Positions 45,477-53,069 of a stretch of DNA of 64,000 bases are shown here, piece by piece. The notes below the pieces were generated by a model. The model did no database searches, was not told the origin of the DNA, and worked only from the letters and a program-made list of their open reading frames with translations. Each line of letters starts with the position of its first letter. Position 1 is the first letter of the stretch. A program made the translations under genes and the position numbers. Where the stretch lies: the NCBI RefSeq assembly GCF_000472705.1, contig NZ_AXAE01000013.1, positions 124,001-188,000 of the forward strand. Direction: 5' to 3'. Source of the DNA: Mesorhizobium erdmanii USDA 3471. GTDB taxonomy: Bacteria > Pseudomonadota > Alphaproteobacteria > Rhizobiales > Rhizobiaceae.

Positions 45477-45646
45477 ATCGCCTAACGAGCGGACTTCGCC
45501 GGTCTTGATCCCTCAGCCTCCTTCGTCCATAAGCGCGCGTCGAAAGACTTCGCCGCGCGCGGTTTCCAGCCGCGTGATTGGCTCCGGAAAGTCTGCAACT
45601 CTTCGGAATCACGTTTATACGGCCCTCCACCAGCCATGAGGACATC

Positions 45647-46714
45647 ATGACCGCCTTCAAGCCACTCGTCTTCTCCGGCGTCCAGCCGACCGGCAATCTG
45701 CATCTCGGCAACTATCTCGGCGCCATCAAGAAATTCGTCGCCCTGCAGGACACCTCCGACTGCATCTATTGCGTCGTCGACCTGCATTCGCTGACCGCGC
45801 AGCTCGTCTATGACGACCTTGCCGACCAGACACGTTCGATCACCGCGGCGTTCCTCGCTTCCGGCATCGACCCGAAGAAGCACATCGTCTTCAACCAATC
45901 GCGGGTGATGCAGCACGCCGAGCTTGCCTGGATCTTCAATTGCGTGGCGCGCATCGGCTGGATGAACAAGATGACGCAGTTCAAGGACAAGGCCGGCAAG
46001 GACCGCGAAAACGCTTCGCTGGGCCTGCTCGCCTATCCCTCGCTGATGGCTGCCGACATCCTGCTCTACCGCGCCACCCATGTGCCGGTGGGCGAGGACC
46101 AGAAGCAGCATCTGGAGCTGACCCGCGACATCGCGCAGAAATTCAACAATGATTTTTCGGACCGCATCGCCAGGCTTGGCGTCGGCGTCGAAATGCAGGT
46201 CGGCGAGGAGACGGTGAACGGCTTCTTTCCGATCACCGAACCGGTCATCGGCGGCCCGGCGGCTCGCATCATGAGCCTGCGCGACGGGTCGAAGAAGATG
46301 TCGAAATCGGACCCGTCGGACCTGTCGCGCATCAATCTCACCGACGATGCCGACACCATCTCGAAGAAGATCCGCAAGGCCAAGACCGATCCGGAGGCCT
46401 TGCCGAGCGAGCTCGACGGACTGGAAAGCCGGCCCGAGGCGGAAAACCTGGTCGGCATCTATGCCGGCCTCGCCGAAATCTCGAAGGTGGACGTGCTGAA
46501 GGAATTCGGCGGCCAGCAGTTTTCGGTGTTCAAGCCGGCGCTAGCCGACCTTGCGGTGGAGAAGCTGGCGCCGATCGCCGGTGAGATGCGCCGCATCGAA
46601 GGCGACCGCGCCTATGTCGACGCGGTGCTCAAGGACGGCGGCGAACGCGCCGGCGTGCTCGCCGAAACGACAATGAAGACGGTGCGCGACATTATCGGCC
46701 TGTTGCAGGGCTGA
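45647..46714 (+). CDS. trpS: Tryptophanyl-tRNA synthetase
   Basis: A 355-residue class I aminoacyl-tRNA synthetase that charges tRNA-Trp. The HIGH-type motif is [13 protein letters not shown] and the KMSKS motif is [33 protein letters not shown] is a family-specific stretch in the catalytic domain. The ATG at 45647 fits the family N-terminus; the open frame from 45578 does not. It lies 170 bases downstream of murJ and is followed by a GC-rich hairpin. Confidence 0.96.
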   Translation: MTAFKPLVFSGVQPTGNLHLGNYLGAIKKFVALQDTSDCIYCVVDLHSLTAQLVYDDLADQTRSITAAFLASGIDPKKHIVFNQSRVMQHAELAWIFNCVARIGWMNKMTQFKDKAGKDRENASLGLLAYPSLMAADILLYRATHVPVGEDQKQHLELTRDIAQKFNNDFSDRIARLGVGVEMQVGEETVNGFFPITEPVIGGPAARIMSLRDGSKKMSKSDPSDLSRINLTDDADTISKKIRKAKTDPEALPSELDGLESRPEAENLVGIYAGLAEISKVDVLKEFGGQQFSVFKPALADLAVEKLAPIAGEMRRIEGDRAYVDAVLKDGGERAGVLAETTMKTVRDIIGLLQG

Positions 46715-46776
46715 CCGCGGCACCCGCCCACCGCGCCAACACTGGGCATACTGGCCAAGGGACATACCGGCTCAAA

Positions 46777-46798
46777 GACCGGCGGCTTGCCGCCGGTC
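46777..46798 (+). terminator. GC-rich hairpin after trpS
   Basis: GACCGGCGGC pairs with GCCGCCGGTC (46777-46786 with 46789-46798; the effective loop is 4 bases). It lies 62 bases after the trpS stop and 47 before the universal stress gene. No T-run follows, so termination strength is uncertain. Confidence 0.5.
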
Positions 46799-46844
46799 TG
46801 CCGTAGTGGCAGATTGCCGCCGAATAGACATCGAGTAGATAGAC

Positions 46845-47336
46845 ATGGTCTCCAAACGCCTCAGCCGCGAAGCCGGTCATCGCAGGAAATTCCTGACGAT
46901 CATCGACGATACGCCCGAGTGCGAGCGCGCCGTCGCCTACGCCTCGAAGCGGGCGCAGAGCACCAGCGGCACGCTGGTGCTGCTCTATGTCATCGTGCCG
47001 GACGATTTCCAGCACTGGCTCGGCGTCGAGAAGATCATGCGCGAGGAGGCCAACGCCACGGCGCGCGCGGCCCTGGACGGCTATGCCAACAAGGTGCGCC
47101 AGAAGCTCGGTATCGAGCCCGAGATGGTGGTGCGCGAAGGCAAGCCGACGGAAGAGATCCACAAGCTGATCGAGGAAGACCAGGATATCGCCATCCTGGT
47201 TCTGGCGGCCGGCGCCGGCAAGGAAGGGCCGGGACCGCTGGTCGGCGCCGTGGCCGGCAAGGGCGCGGCCTTCCCCATTCCGGTGACCGTGGTGCCACAG
47301 AATCTGTCGGACGACGAGATCGACAGCCTCGCCTGA
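46845..47336 (+). CDS. Universal stress protein (UspA family)
   Basis: A 163-residue single-domain Usp. FLTIIDDTPECERAVAYASK opens the fold, and the ATP-loop region is seen as LVLAAGAGKEGPGPLVGAVA (a degenerate G-x2-G-x9-G-S/T). Members support stress survival, often binding nucleotides. It begins at ATG 46845 and lies between trpS and the NifU-like gene in the same direction. Confidence 0.88.
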   Translation: MVSKRLSREAGHRRKFLTIIDDTPECERAVAYASKRAQSTSGTLVLLYVIVPDDFQHWLGVEKIMREEANATARAALDGYANKVRQKLGIEPEMVVREGKPTEEIHKLIEEDQDIAILVLAAGAGKEGPGPLVGAVAGKGAAFPIPVTVVPQNLSDDEIDSLA

Positions 47337-47434
47337 AGCCCGCCCGGGATTCTGTTCCCCAGCCAGCAAAAACATTCCGCCAGCCAGCCGATCGGGCGAT
47401 GCCTTTCGCTTGAATGTCCAGCCGATAGAGCCTA

Positions 47435-47451
47435 TTTAGAACTATTCCAAA
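47435..47451. promoter_or_regulatory. Irr-type iron control element (ICE box)
   Basis: TTTAGAACTATTCCAAA matches the rhizobial ICE consensus TTTRGAAYNRTTCYAAA, as I recall it, at every position. Irr binds such sites when haem/iron is low. It lies 31 bases upstream of the NifU-like ATG, in the right place to cover its promoter. Confidence 0.7.
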
Positions 47452-47482
47452 CTATCTGCCCGAAACGGGCACGGAGACGGCC

Positions 47483-48052
47483 ATGTTCATCCAGACCGAA
47501 TCGACGCCCAATCCGGCGACGCTGAAATTCCTGCCTGGCAAGGAAGTGCTTGTCGAAGGCACGGCCGATTTCCGCGATGCCGATAGCGCGGCAACGGCTT
47601 CGCCGCTGGCCGGCCGGCTGTTCGAAATTCCCGGCGTCACCGGTGTCTTCTTCGGTTACGACTTCATCACCGTGACCAAGGACGGCCCCGACTGGCAGCA
47701 CCTGAAGCCGGCGATCCTCGGCGCCATCATGGAGCATTTCATGTCCGGCGCGCCTGTCATGGCCAAGGCCGGCCCGGCCGCCGAGACCAGCCAGACCGGC
47801 GAATTCTACGACAAGGCGGACGAGGAACTCGTCGTCACCATCAAGGAACTGCTCGATACTCGCGTGCGCCCGGCGGTGGCCCAGGATGGCGGCGACATCA
47901 CCTTCCGTGGATTCGAAAACGGCACGGTGTTCCTGCACATGAAAGGCGCCTGCGCCGGTTGCCCGTCATCGACGGCAACACTGAAGCACGGCATCCAGAA
48001 CCTGCTTCGCCATTTCGTGCCTGAAGTGCAGCAGGTCGAACAGGTTTCCTGA
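47483..48052 (+). CDS. NifU-like Fe-S cluster scaffold protein (NFU type)
   Basis: A 189-residue NFU protein. The N-terminal Nfu domain begins MFIQTESTPNPATLKFLPG, and the C-terminal NifU-like domain holds GACAGCPSS with the CxxC that binds a transient Fe-S cluster. NFU proteins hand clusters to target enzymes. The Irr box upstream suggests expression follows iron supply. A rho-independent terminator follows. Rhizobial literature uses the name fssA for an Irr-regulated gene of this sort; I do not assign it firmly. Confidence 0.92.
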   Translation: MFIQTESTPNPATLKFLPGKEVLVEGTADFRDADSAATASPLAGRLFEIPGVTGVFFGYDFITVTKDGPDWQHLKPAILGAIMEHFMSGAPVMAKAGPAAETSQTGEFYDKADEELVVTIKELLDTRVRPAVAQDGGDITFRGFENGTVFLHMKGACAGCPSSTATLKHGIQNLLRHFVPEVQQVEQVS

Positions 48053-48083
48053 CCGCTCCGTACCGACATCATCCAAAAAACAA

Positions 48084-48109
48084 AAAACCGGGCCGAATTG
48101 CCCGGTTTT
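48084..48109 (+). terminator. Rho-independent terminator after the NifU-like gene
   Basis: AAAACCGGGC and GCCCGGTTTT form a perfect 10-bp stem with a 6-base loop. Upstream A-run and trailing T-rich arm make it functional in both directions, so it could also serve the convergent L,D-transpeptidase. Confidence 0.85.
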
Positions 48110-48196
48110 CTGTTTGGGACGTCCGTTGTTGCCTAGACGGTCCGCGTACGAAACTTGTCTTCACGTTTGACCATGATCCCCGAGGGATCGTGGTCC

Positions 48197-48814
48197 TTAC
48201 ATCACGATGACCTTGGCGCCGACCGAGGCGCGGTCGTAGAGATCGATGATGTCCTGGTTCATCAGCCGGATACAGCCGGATGACATCGCCTTGCCGATCG
48301 AATTCCATTCCGGGCTGCCGTGCAGGCGGTAACCCATGTCACCGCCCTTGTTGAAGAGATACATGGCGCGCGCGCCAAGCGGGTTCTTCAGGCCCGGCTC
48401 CATGCCATTCGCGAACTTGGTAAGTTCCGGCTGGCGCTTGATCATTTCACGCGGCGGCGTCCAGGTCGGCCATTCGCGCTTCAACGCAATATGGGCGGTT
48501 CCGTGCCATTCGAAGCCTTCGCGACCGACGCCGATGCCGTAGCGAATGGCGCGACCGTCGCCCTCGACGAAGTAGAGGAACTTGTTCTGCGTATCGACGA
48601 TGATGGTGCCCGGCTTTTCCTTGGTGTCGTAGTTCACTTCCTGCCGGTGGAACTGCCTCGGCACTTTTTCGATCGGTATGCGCGGCAGCTGGTAACCAGC
48701 ATCGGTCACCGCGCCATAGTCGTTGGAGAAGATCTGCCCGCCAATGGTGCTGCAACCGGCGAGTGCGGTGGAGAACGCCAATGCGGCCATTATTGCAAGC
48801 GACTTCATCCGCAT
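48197..48814 (-). CDS. L,D-transpeptidase lipoprotein (ErfK/YbiS family)
   Basis: A 205-residue protein. The N-terminal signal MAALAFSTALAGC ends in a lipobox, so the mature protein is a lipoprotein anchored at Cys20. The YkuD catalytic domain is present with HGSPEWNSIGKAMSSGCIRL containing the His and Cys of the active site. It forms 3-3 crosslinks in peptidoglycan or tethers proteins to it. It is divergent from hmrR. Confidence 0.92.
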   Translation of the reverse strand: MRMKSLAIMAALAFSTALAGCSTIGGQIFSNDYGAVTDAGYQLPRIPIEKVPRQFHRQEVNYDTKEKPGTIIVDTQNKFLYFVEGDGRAIRYGIGVGREGFEWHGTAHIALKREWPTWTPPREMIKRQPELTKFANGMEPGLKNPLGARAMYLFNKGGDMGYRLHGSPEWNSIGKAMSSGCIRLMNQDIIDLYDRASVGAKVIVM

Positions 48815-48925
48815 GAGGTGATCCGTGCCCTGCTAAACTGCGCGGCACGAGTCGGCCGCTTTCTCGCCATCATTCATGCTGGCATTTGCTTTGCTTGCCA
48901 AGCGCACGATGCCTATATGCGTGGC

Positions 48926-48941
48926 CTTACCCGCTGGTAAG
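48926..48941. promoter_or_regulatory. Short dyad upstream of hmrR, possible autoregulatory site
   Basis: CTTACC and GGTAAG flank a 4-base centre in the divergent L,D-transpeptidase/hmrR region. It partly resembles the copA operator, but good -35/-10 boxes at 19-base spacing are not seen. Weak call. Confidence 0.3.
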
Positions 48942-49038
48942 CGTATCAGTATGGCATTTCGGCAACAGCCCTCACCGGATTGTGAAGTAAATTCAATGGG
49001 GGCGACATCAAACGGTTACGTGGAATCGAGGATCAGTC

Positions 49039-49455
49039 ATGAATGTCGGCGATGCAGCCCAAAGATCAGGCCTGCCGGCCAAGACCATCCGTTACTATGA
49101 GGAGATCGGCCTGATCGCGCCGGCGCGCGCCACCAACGGCTACCGCGACTATTCCGGCGACGACATCCACCGGCTGGCCTTCCTGCGCCGTGCGCGCAAC
49201 CTCGGCTTTTCCATCGACGATTGCCGCCAGTTGATGGCGCTCTACCAGGATCGCGGCCGTGCCAGCGCCGACGTGCGTGAGATCGCCGCCGCCCATGTCA
49301 CGGCGATCGAGGAAAAGGTGCGCGAGCTGCAATCCATGCGCTCGACCCTGCAGAAGCTCATCCATGCCTGTCATGGCGACAACAGGCCGGACTGCCCGAT
49401 CCTGGATGACATGGCGGGGTCGCCTGGCGACAGGGCCGTTTCAGCGAGGCCATAG
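49039..49455 (+). CDS. hmrR: Copper-responsive MerR-family regulator CueR/HmrR
   Basis: A 138-residue MerR protein. The winged helix is MNVGDAAQRSGLPAKTIRYY and the signature EEIGLIAPARATNGYR follows; a dimerisation helix runs to about residue 110. The metal-binding loop HACHGDNRPDCPIL has the two cysteines spaced as in Cu(I) sensors. It most probably activates copA, whose promoter (36973-37003) carries the matching dyad. The two genes are 12 kb apart, which is unusual because they are often adjacent. Confidence 0.9.
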   Translation: MNVGDAAQRSGLPAKTIRYYEEIGLIAPARATNGYRDYSGDDIHRLAFLRRARNLGFSIDDCRQLMALYQDRGRASADVREIAAAHVTAIEEKVRELQSMRSTLQKLIHACHGDNRPDCPILDDMAGSPGDRAVSARP

Positions 49456-49520
49456 CAAGGGTAGGCTAGTCCGGGGGAAGTCAGAGCGATGAGGAGGTCC
49501 GGTCAGGTCCGGCGGAACAA

Positions 49521-50136
49521 GGGACTTCAGTCTTATTTGCGCGAGTGCTAATATACATATACGTTGAGCGTGCGGGGACCGACACACCCAATAGCCCACA
49601 CCCGCAATGGCCGGCGCCCCCCTAGAACCCAAAGCCAAACTGCGCCGGCCATTTCGCGGCTATGGTCCCCAACGTCTTCTGTTATATTCTGCTTGTCTAA
49701 AGTAACGGAACGTTCAATGGACATTAGCGGAACTTAAACGGTCCCCTCAGACCTTTGGGCATTAGCGCGCAAGACTTTAGTCCTGCCGTTCTCTAGTGAA
49801 GAACGGAAGTTAACCGGCACGACATAGAGCCGTTTGGCAAAGATCAATACCAGACTGCACCCGGCCGGATATTGCGCGATCACGGAAGACTCCCCAAGCC
49901 AGGCCGAGGTTTGCCAAACGTGTAATCGCCCGGCGCAGGGCGATTGTCTGTTTGAGAGACCCATCGTTGCACGAGCGATCGCGCCGGGGCGGCGTCCCGT
50001 AGGAACGGCCCGGCACGCTCGCAGTCTGGGGGACGTGGGGTCGTGCCGGGTCGTTGCGGGTCAGGCTTGTGGGATCGTCTCCGCACTGCCTAAGCTATAA
50101 CAATATTAGCAATAGCTCAATTAAGACTGAAGTCCC
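49521..50136. mobile_element. 616-bp element bounded by long terminal inverted repeats, no transposase (MITE-like)
   Basis: The left end (49521-49554) and the right end (50136-50103, reverse complement) match at 30 of 34 positions, starting with 15 identical bases GGGACTTCAGTCTTA and ending TGCTAATAT. The interior has no convincing gene; a TTG-start frame 49834-50100 (88 codons) is weak. It contains further inverted repeats: a nested hairpin at 49574-49670 and CGTTTGGCAAA/TTTGCCAAACG at 49831 and 49910. I see no clear target-site duplication. Identity of the parent transposon is unknown. The rest of the 899-base gap (49456-50354) holds a GAGGCCGC/GCGGCCTC pair at 50161/50221 and nothing else recognised. 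Confidence 0.6.
49574..49670. other. Large nested hairpin inside the TIR element
   Basis: Three nested stems: GGGGACC (49574) with GGTCCCC (49664); ATAGCC (49591) with GGCTAT (49658); AATGGCCGGCGC (49606) with GCGCCGGCCATT (49642), a perfect 12-bp stem with a 24-base loop. It may be a structured RNA or a DNA cruciform; transcription is unknown. Confidence 0.5.
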
Positions 50137-50354
50137 CAGCCCATGAGCTATTTGGCTGCAGAGGCCGCACAGGTACCGTCCTTTTCCGAACTCAACTTCA
50201 TTTCTACCAGTAAACTCCCCGCGGCCTCCATTCGGTCCTCTGTCGCAAAGTAATCCTATTTGACGGTCGCGATACACCCAAAAGAAGTCAGGACCGGTTC
50301 TTGAAGACTTGATCTGGGGAGCATACCGTCGGTTCAAGGGGCTTGGGTAAGGTC

Positions 50355-50522
50355 ATGTTGAACGACGACAAAGGCGAGCGGCTTTGGGCTTTGGACCTTG
50401 ACGCTCTGCGCAAGGCTTTTGAAACCTACGTTCAAGAGCACAAAACGACGGCTGCGGAGTGGGGGGAACACGCCAAGCGGTTCCTCGAAAAACAAAGAGT
50501 TAGTCAGGGACAGTCGCGCTGA
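50355..50522 (+). CDS. Small hypothetical protein, 55 residues
   Basis: MLNDDKGERLWALDLDALRK opens a 55-residue charged, probably helical peptide ending before TGA at 50520. AAGG lies about 8 bases upstream of the ATG. There are no recognisable motifs. It lies between the TIR element and the transposase, in the same direction as the latter. Composition looks coding-like, but homologues would be needed to be sure. Confidence 0.4.
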   Translation: MLNDDKGERLWALDLDALRKAFETYVQEHKTTAAEWGEHAKRFLEKQRVSQGQSR

Positions 50523-50651
50523 TCCGCGCTATTGGCAGCACTGCTCCCGAGGTGCTTCACTGGGCTGAACTCGGTTTCGTCCTTGCTGGTTTCCTATGGG
50601 ATGCGCGTCACCCCGCAAGGTGATTATCTGGTTGACAAACCCAAACCAATG

Positions 50652-50680
50652 AGCGATAACGATTCCAAGGAGTTATCGCT
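50652..50680 (+). promoter_or_regulatory. Hairpin with the transposase ribosome-binding site in its loop
   Basis: AGCGATAAC (50652-50660) pairs perfectly with GTTATCGCT (50672-50680), the 11-base loop containing AAGGAG-type Shine-Dalgarno sequence, and the transposase ATG follows immediately. The structure could throttle translation initiation and so limit transposition. Confidence 0.55.
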
Positions 50681-51634
50681 ATGTCCGTTCTGTCCCGCCC
50701 CGAATTCCATGACGAAGCCAAGGCTTTCGAGCATGTCGAATCCATACTGTGGCCCAACGGTCCTGTTTGCCCGAAGTGCGGCTCTGTCGATCGCCACTAT
50801 TCCCTGAAGGGCGTTCGCACCAAGCCCTCTAAGAAGAACCCCCACGGTGTCGAGCGTCACGGCCTGTACAAGTGCAGCGCTTGCCGCTCGCAGTTCACGG
50901 TCCGCATGGGATCCATTTTCGAGGAAAGCCATTTGCCCCTGACCAAGTGGCTACAGGCTATCCACCTCATGTGCGCCTCCAAGAAGGGTATCAGCGCTCA
51001 CCAGATGCACCGCATACTCGAATGCACCTACGAGGCCGCTTGGTTCCTGTGCCACCGCATTCGCCTTGCAATGGCGTCTGGCGATCTGTCCCCGATGGGC
51101 GGCAACGGCAAGACCGTCGAGGTTGACGAGACGTATATCGGTCGCCTCAAGGGTACCCCGGTTAAGTCTGGCGGCGGCGCGCACAAGAACACTGTCGTCA
51201 CGCTGGTAGAGCGTGGGGGCCGCGCCCGTTCCTTCCACGTCGATACCGCTCGCATTGGCACCGTGATGCCAATTGTTCGCGCCAACATCGCCAAGGAAAG
51301 CGCATTGATGACGGACGAGGCTGGCATGTATCGCCGCGTGGGCCAGGAATTCGCCTCGCACGATGTCGTCACGCACTCCAAGGACGAGTATGTCCGCTAC
51401 GAAGGCGCAAAGACCGTCCACACCAATACCGTCGAAGGCTTCTACAGCATCTTCAAGCGCGGCATGAAGGGCGTTTACCAGCATTGCGCGGAACACCATC
51501 TGCACCGCTATCTGGCAGAGTTCGACTTTCGTTATTCGAACCGCATCGCCCTTGGCGTCGATGACGGCACCCGCGCTTTCATCGCGTTGAAGGGTGCCGC
51601 TGGTAAGCGCCTCACCTATCGCAGACCTGCTTGA
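50681..51634 (+). CDS. IS1595-family transposase (ISXO2-like)
   Basis: A 317-residue transposase. An N-terminal zinc ribbon (CPKCGSVDRH ... CSACRSQFTVRMGSIFEES) is followed by the ISXO2-like DDE-type domain (VEVDETYIGR; TDEAGMYRRVG; HTNTVEGFYSIFKRGMKG). The DDE/N residues are intact, so it could be active. I could not find terminal inverted repeats or target duplications, so element boundaries are unset. IS1595 elements often carry passenger genes; the HTH-like gene at 51844 is a candidate. Confidence 0.85.
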   Translation: MSVLSRPEFHDEAKAFEHVESILWPNGPVCPKCGSVDRHYSLKGVRTKPSKKNPHGVERHGLYKCSACRSQFTVRMGSIFEESHLPLTKWLQAIHLMCASKKGISAHQMHRILECTYEAAWFLCHRIRLAMASGDLSPMGGNGKTVEVDETYIGRLKGTPVKSGGGAHKNTVVTLVERGGRARSFHVDTARIGTVMPIVRANIAKESALMTDEAGMYRRVGQEFASHDVVTHSKDEYVRYEGAKTVHTNTVEGFYSIFKRGMKGVYQHCAEHHLHRYLAEFDFRYSNRIALGVDDGTRAFIALKGAAGKRLTYRRPA

Positions 51635-51771
51635 CGATAAGCGAACGCATTTCCGCAAGCCTGTGCAGTTAGAGTTGCCGCTTTGGCGGCATGCTCGCCG
51701 CCGATAGCGCGGCACCGTTGCGGCATACGTTGCACCGGAATGTCATTTTGAACATAACGTGAATAACCGGT

Positions 51772-51792
51772 GTCTATCATCAGGCGATAGAC
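51772..51792. promoter_or_regulatory. Inverted repeat upstream of the HTH-like gene
   Basis: GTCTATC and GATAGAC are perfect 7-bp arms around a 7-base centre, 51 bases before the next start codon. It could be the operator of the DNA-binding-like protein that follows. Confidence 0.35.
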
Positions 51793-51843
51793 TCCGGCTG
51801 CATTGGATGCTATACCAAGCGTCAGAATCAGAGAGCGACGGCC

Positions 51844-52401
51844 ATGACTGACATCAAAGAACTGATGCTGCTAACCCAAACTTCGATCAATGCCGCGATA
51901 GAAGAGGCATTTAAGATCGGGTTTGAAGCTGGCAAGAAGGCGGGAGAGCGCGAAGCGGCGCAGGGCTTCAAGTCTCGGCTAGCGTCATTTTTCGATGAGG
52001 ATTTGCCCGTTGCCCCATCGGCATCTACGGAAATTAATAGTTTGTTTAGCAATTCGGACGATAATGCAGAGACAAGGGACGCGGAACGCGCAACGCCCGG
52101 AACTGTTAAACCCGCCATTCTTGCCGTGGTGGCAAAGGCCAATCACGGCATATCTACCAAGGACATCGCGAGGGCCACAAAATTTAAGTACAATTCGGTG
52201 CGCGGAACTCTGTGGACGCTGCACAAAGAACACGCCATCGAAAAGAACGAGAATGGCAGGTGGGTAGCCGCTTCCGCCATTCACAAAGAGGCGAAGCAAG
52301 CCGAATTGGATGAATATGAAGCCGCGCGAAGCGCGGTGAAGGATCAGCCGCCTTCTGGCGGAAACGAAAACAGCGGCTCCAATGAGGAGACCGCTGCTTA
52401 A
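51844..52401 (+). CDS. Hypothetical protein with winged-helix-like segment
   Basis: A 185-residue protein. An N-terminal helical region rich in Glu and Lys (about residues 10-45) precedes a disordered-looking linker; residues about 105-150 (ISTKDIARATKFKYNSVRGT then LWTLHKEHAIEKNENGRWV) look like a winged helix-turn-helix. The C-terminus is low-complexity and acidic. It may be a DNA-binding regulator or passenger protein of the neighbouring transposase. The palindrome at 51772 could be its own operator. No close family recognised. Confidence 0.6.
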   Translation: MTDIKELMLLTQTSINAAIEEAFKIGFEAGKKAGEREAAQGFKSRLASFFDEDLPVAPSASTEINSLFSNSDDNAETRDAERATPGTVKPAILAVVAKANHGISTKDIARATKFKYNSVRGTLWTLHKEHAIEKNENGRWVAASAIHKEAKQAELDEYEAARSAVKDQPPSGGNENSGSNEETAA

Positions 52402-52411
52402 AGTATCGAGT

Positions 52412-52445
52412 GTGTCGCGGCGCGCTGGCCAGCAAAGCGCGACAC
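52412..52445 (+). terminator. Stem-loop after the HTH-like gene
   Basis: GTGTCGCG pairs with CGCGACAC (8 bp) around an 18-base loop that itself contains GCTGGCCAGC. It begins 10 bases after the stop codon. No T-run follows, so it is a possible terminator or processing signal. Confidence 0.45.
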
Positions 52446-52476
52446 AGAACCCTAACGTGAGAAAGGAGAGTGCGTC

Positions 52477-52515
52477 ATGTGGTTCATGACCCGGAGAATA
52501 CCGGTAGCCGCCTGA
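52477..52515 (+). CDS. Putative 12-residue leader peptide
   Basis: A very strong AAAGGAGAG ribosome-binding site (about 52462-52470) precedes an ATG that encodes MWFMTRRIPVAA before TGA at 52513-52515. The stop codon falls in the loop of a hairpin that follows directly. This looks like a translated leader that could control RNA folding upstream of the small gene at 52634. Confidence 0.45.
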   Translation: MWFMTRRIPVAA

Positions 52516-52547
52516 TGGCGGTTCACCCTGCCCCCTTCCACAAGGGG
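52503..52547 (+). ncRNA. Candidate structured RNA: two consecutive hairpins
   Basis: Hairpin 1: 52503-52512 pairs with 52517-52527 (core GCCGCC / GGCGGT, one bulge, TGAT loop). Hairpin 2: CCCCTT (52532) with AAGGGG (52542), 4-base loop. They lie between the leader peptide and the 58-residue ORF and could form an attenuator or a cis-acting element. I do not recognise a named RNA family. Confidence 0.4.
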
Positions 52548-52633
52548 TAAGAGCGAGAGCGTAGGTGCGTCCAAAGCATCTGCGCTTTCGTGCGTTTCGT
52601 TTATCATACGTCGGAATCGGAGTCTATATTCCT

Positions 52634-52810
52634 ATGTCCAAACCAGCGGATAAGCCGCAGATCGACAAATTCCGCGAAGCGGCCCGTGAACTGAAAACCG
52701 ATCAGTCCGATGCCGCCTTTGAGGCTGTCGTGCAGAAGATCGCCCATGCGCCGAAGCTGACCAATGAGCAGATAAAGGAACTGGTGCGGCGGAAGCGTCT
52801 CGACCGCTAG
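52634..52810 (+). CDS. Small hypothetical protein, 58 residues
   Basis: MSKPADKPQIDKFREAAREL opens a 58-residue soluble, helical protein ending VRRKRLDR. The sequence resembles short conserved proteins of rhizobia that carry no function. A perfect rho-independent terminator follows directly, supporting that it is a real gene. It lies downstream of the leader peptide and hairpins, which may regulate it. The same frame is open from 52565, but this ATG is the better start. Confidence 0.6.
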   Translation: MSKPADKPQIDKFREAARELKTDQSDAAFEAVVQKIAHAPKLTNEQIKELVRRKRLDR

Positions 52811-52818
52811 AAAACAAA

Positions 52819-52841
52819 AAGCCCCGGATTTTCCGGGGCTT
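52819..52841 (+). terminator. Rho-independent terminator
   Basis: AAGCCCCGGA pairs with TCCGGGGCTT across a 3-base loop, 8 bases after the small gene's stop and preceded by an A-run. It may also end the convergent gene at 52869-53012. Confidence 0.85.
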
Positions 52842-52868
52842 GTCGTTTGGACGGTCTCTAAAGCCGAA

Positions 52869-53012
52869 CTAGGCGGCGAGCTTGACCTCTTCCACGATGC
52901 GGGTGTTGCTCATGAAAAAGGAAGTCTTCTTGAATTGCTCCAAACCGATCTCCTTGATCGTCTGCGTTACCGCCTCGTGAAGCGCTTTCCTGATTTCCGT
53001 ATTCATGGTCAT
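52869..53012 (-). CDS. Small hypothetical protein, 47 residues
   Basis: From ATG at 53012 (MTMNTEIRKALHEAVTQTIK) the frame encodes 47 residues ending IVEEVKLAA. A GGAAAGG ribosome-binding site lies just upstream. A longer in-frame start at 53054 is less likely. No motif is recognised. It is downstream of the 176-residue gene on the same strand, with the direct repeat TAACGGAACCC-TAACGG in between. Confidence 0.5.
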   Translation of the reverse strand: MTMNTEIRKALHEAVTQTIKEIGLEQFKKTSFFMSNTRIVEEVKLAA

Positions 53013-53069
53013 CGACCTTTCCACAGACTCGTTCCTCCCCAAAATGCTCCGCAACCCGTTAGGGTTCCG

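Noticed and set aside
49834..50100. TTG-start 88-codon frame inside the TIR element
   Set aside because: Weak start, no ribosome-binding site, no motif; overlaps strong inverted repeats. Possibly a decayed passenger, but not supportable as a gene.
50095..50337. 80-codon minus-strand frame
   Set aside because: No ribosome-binding site and no recognisable features; partly overlaps the right terminal repeat.
50523..51843. Terminal inverted repeats and target duplication for the IS1595-type element
   Set aside because: I compared both flanks by eye and found no convincing matching ends; element boundaries left undefined.
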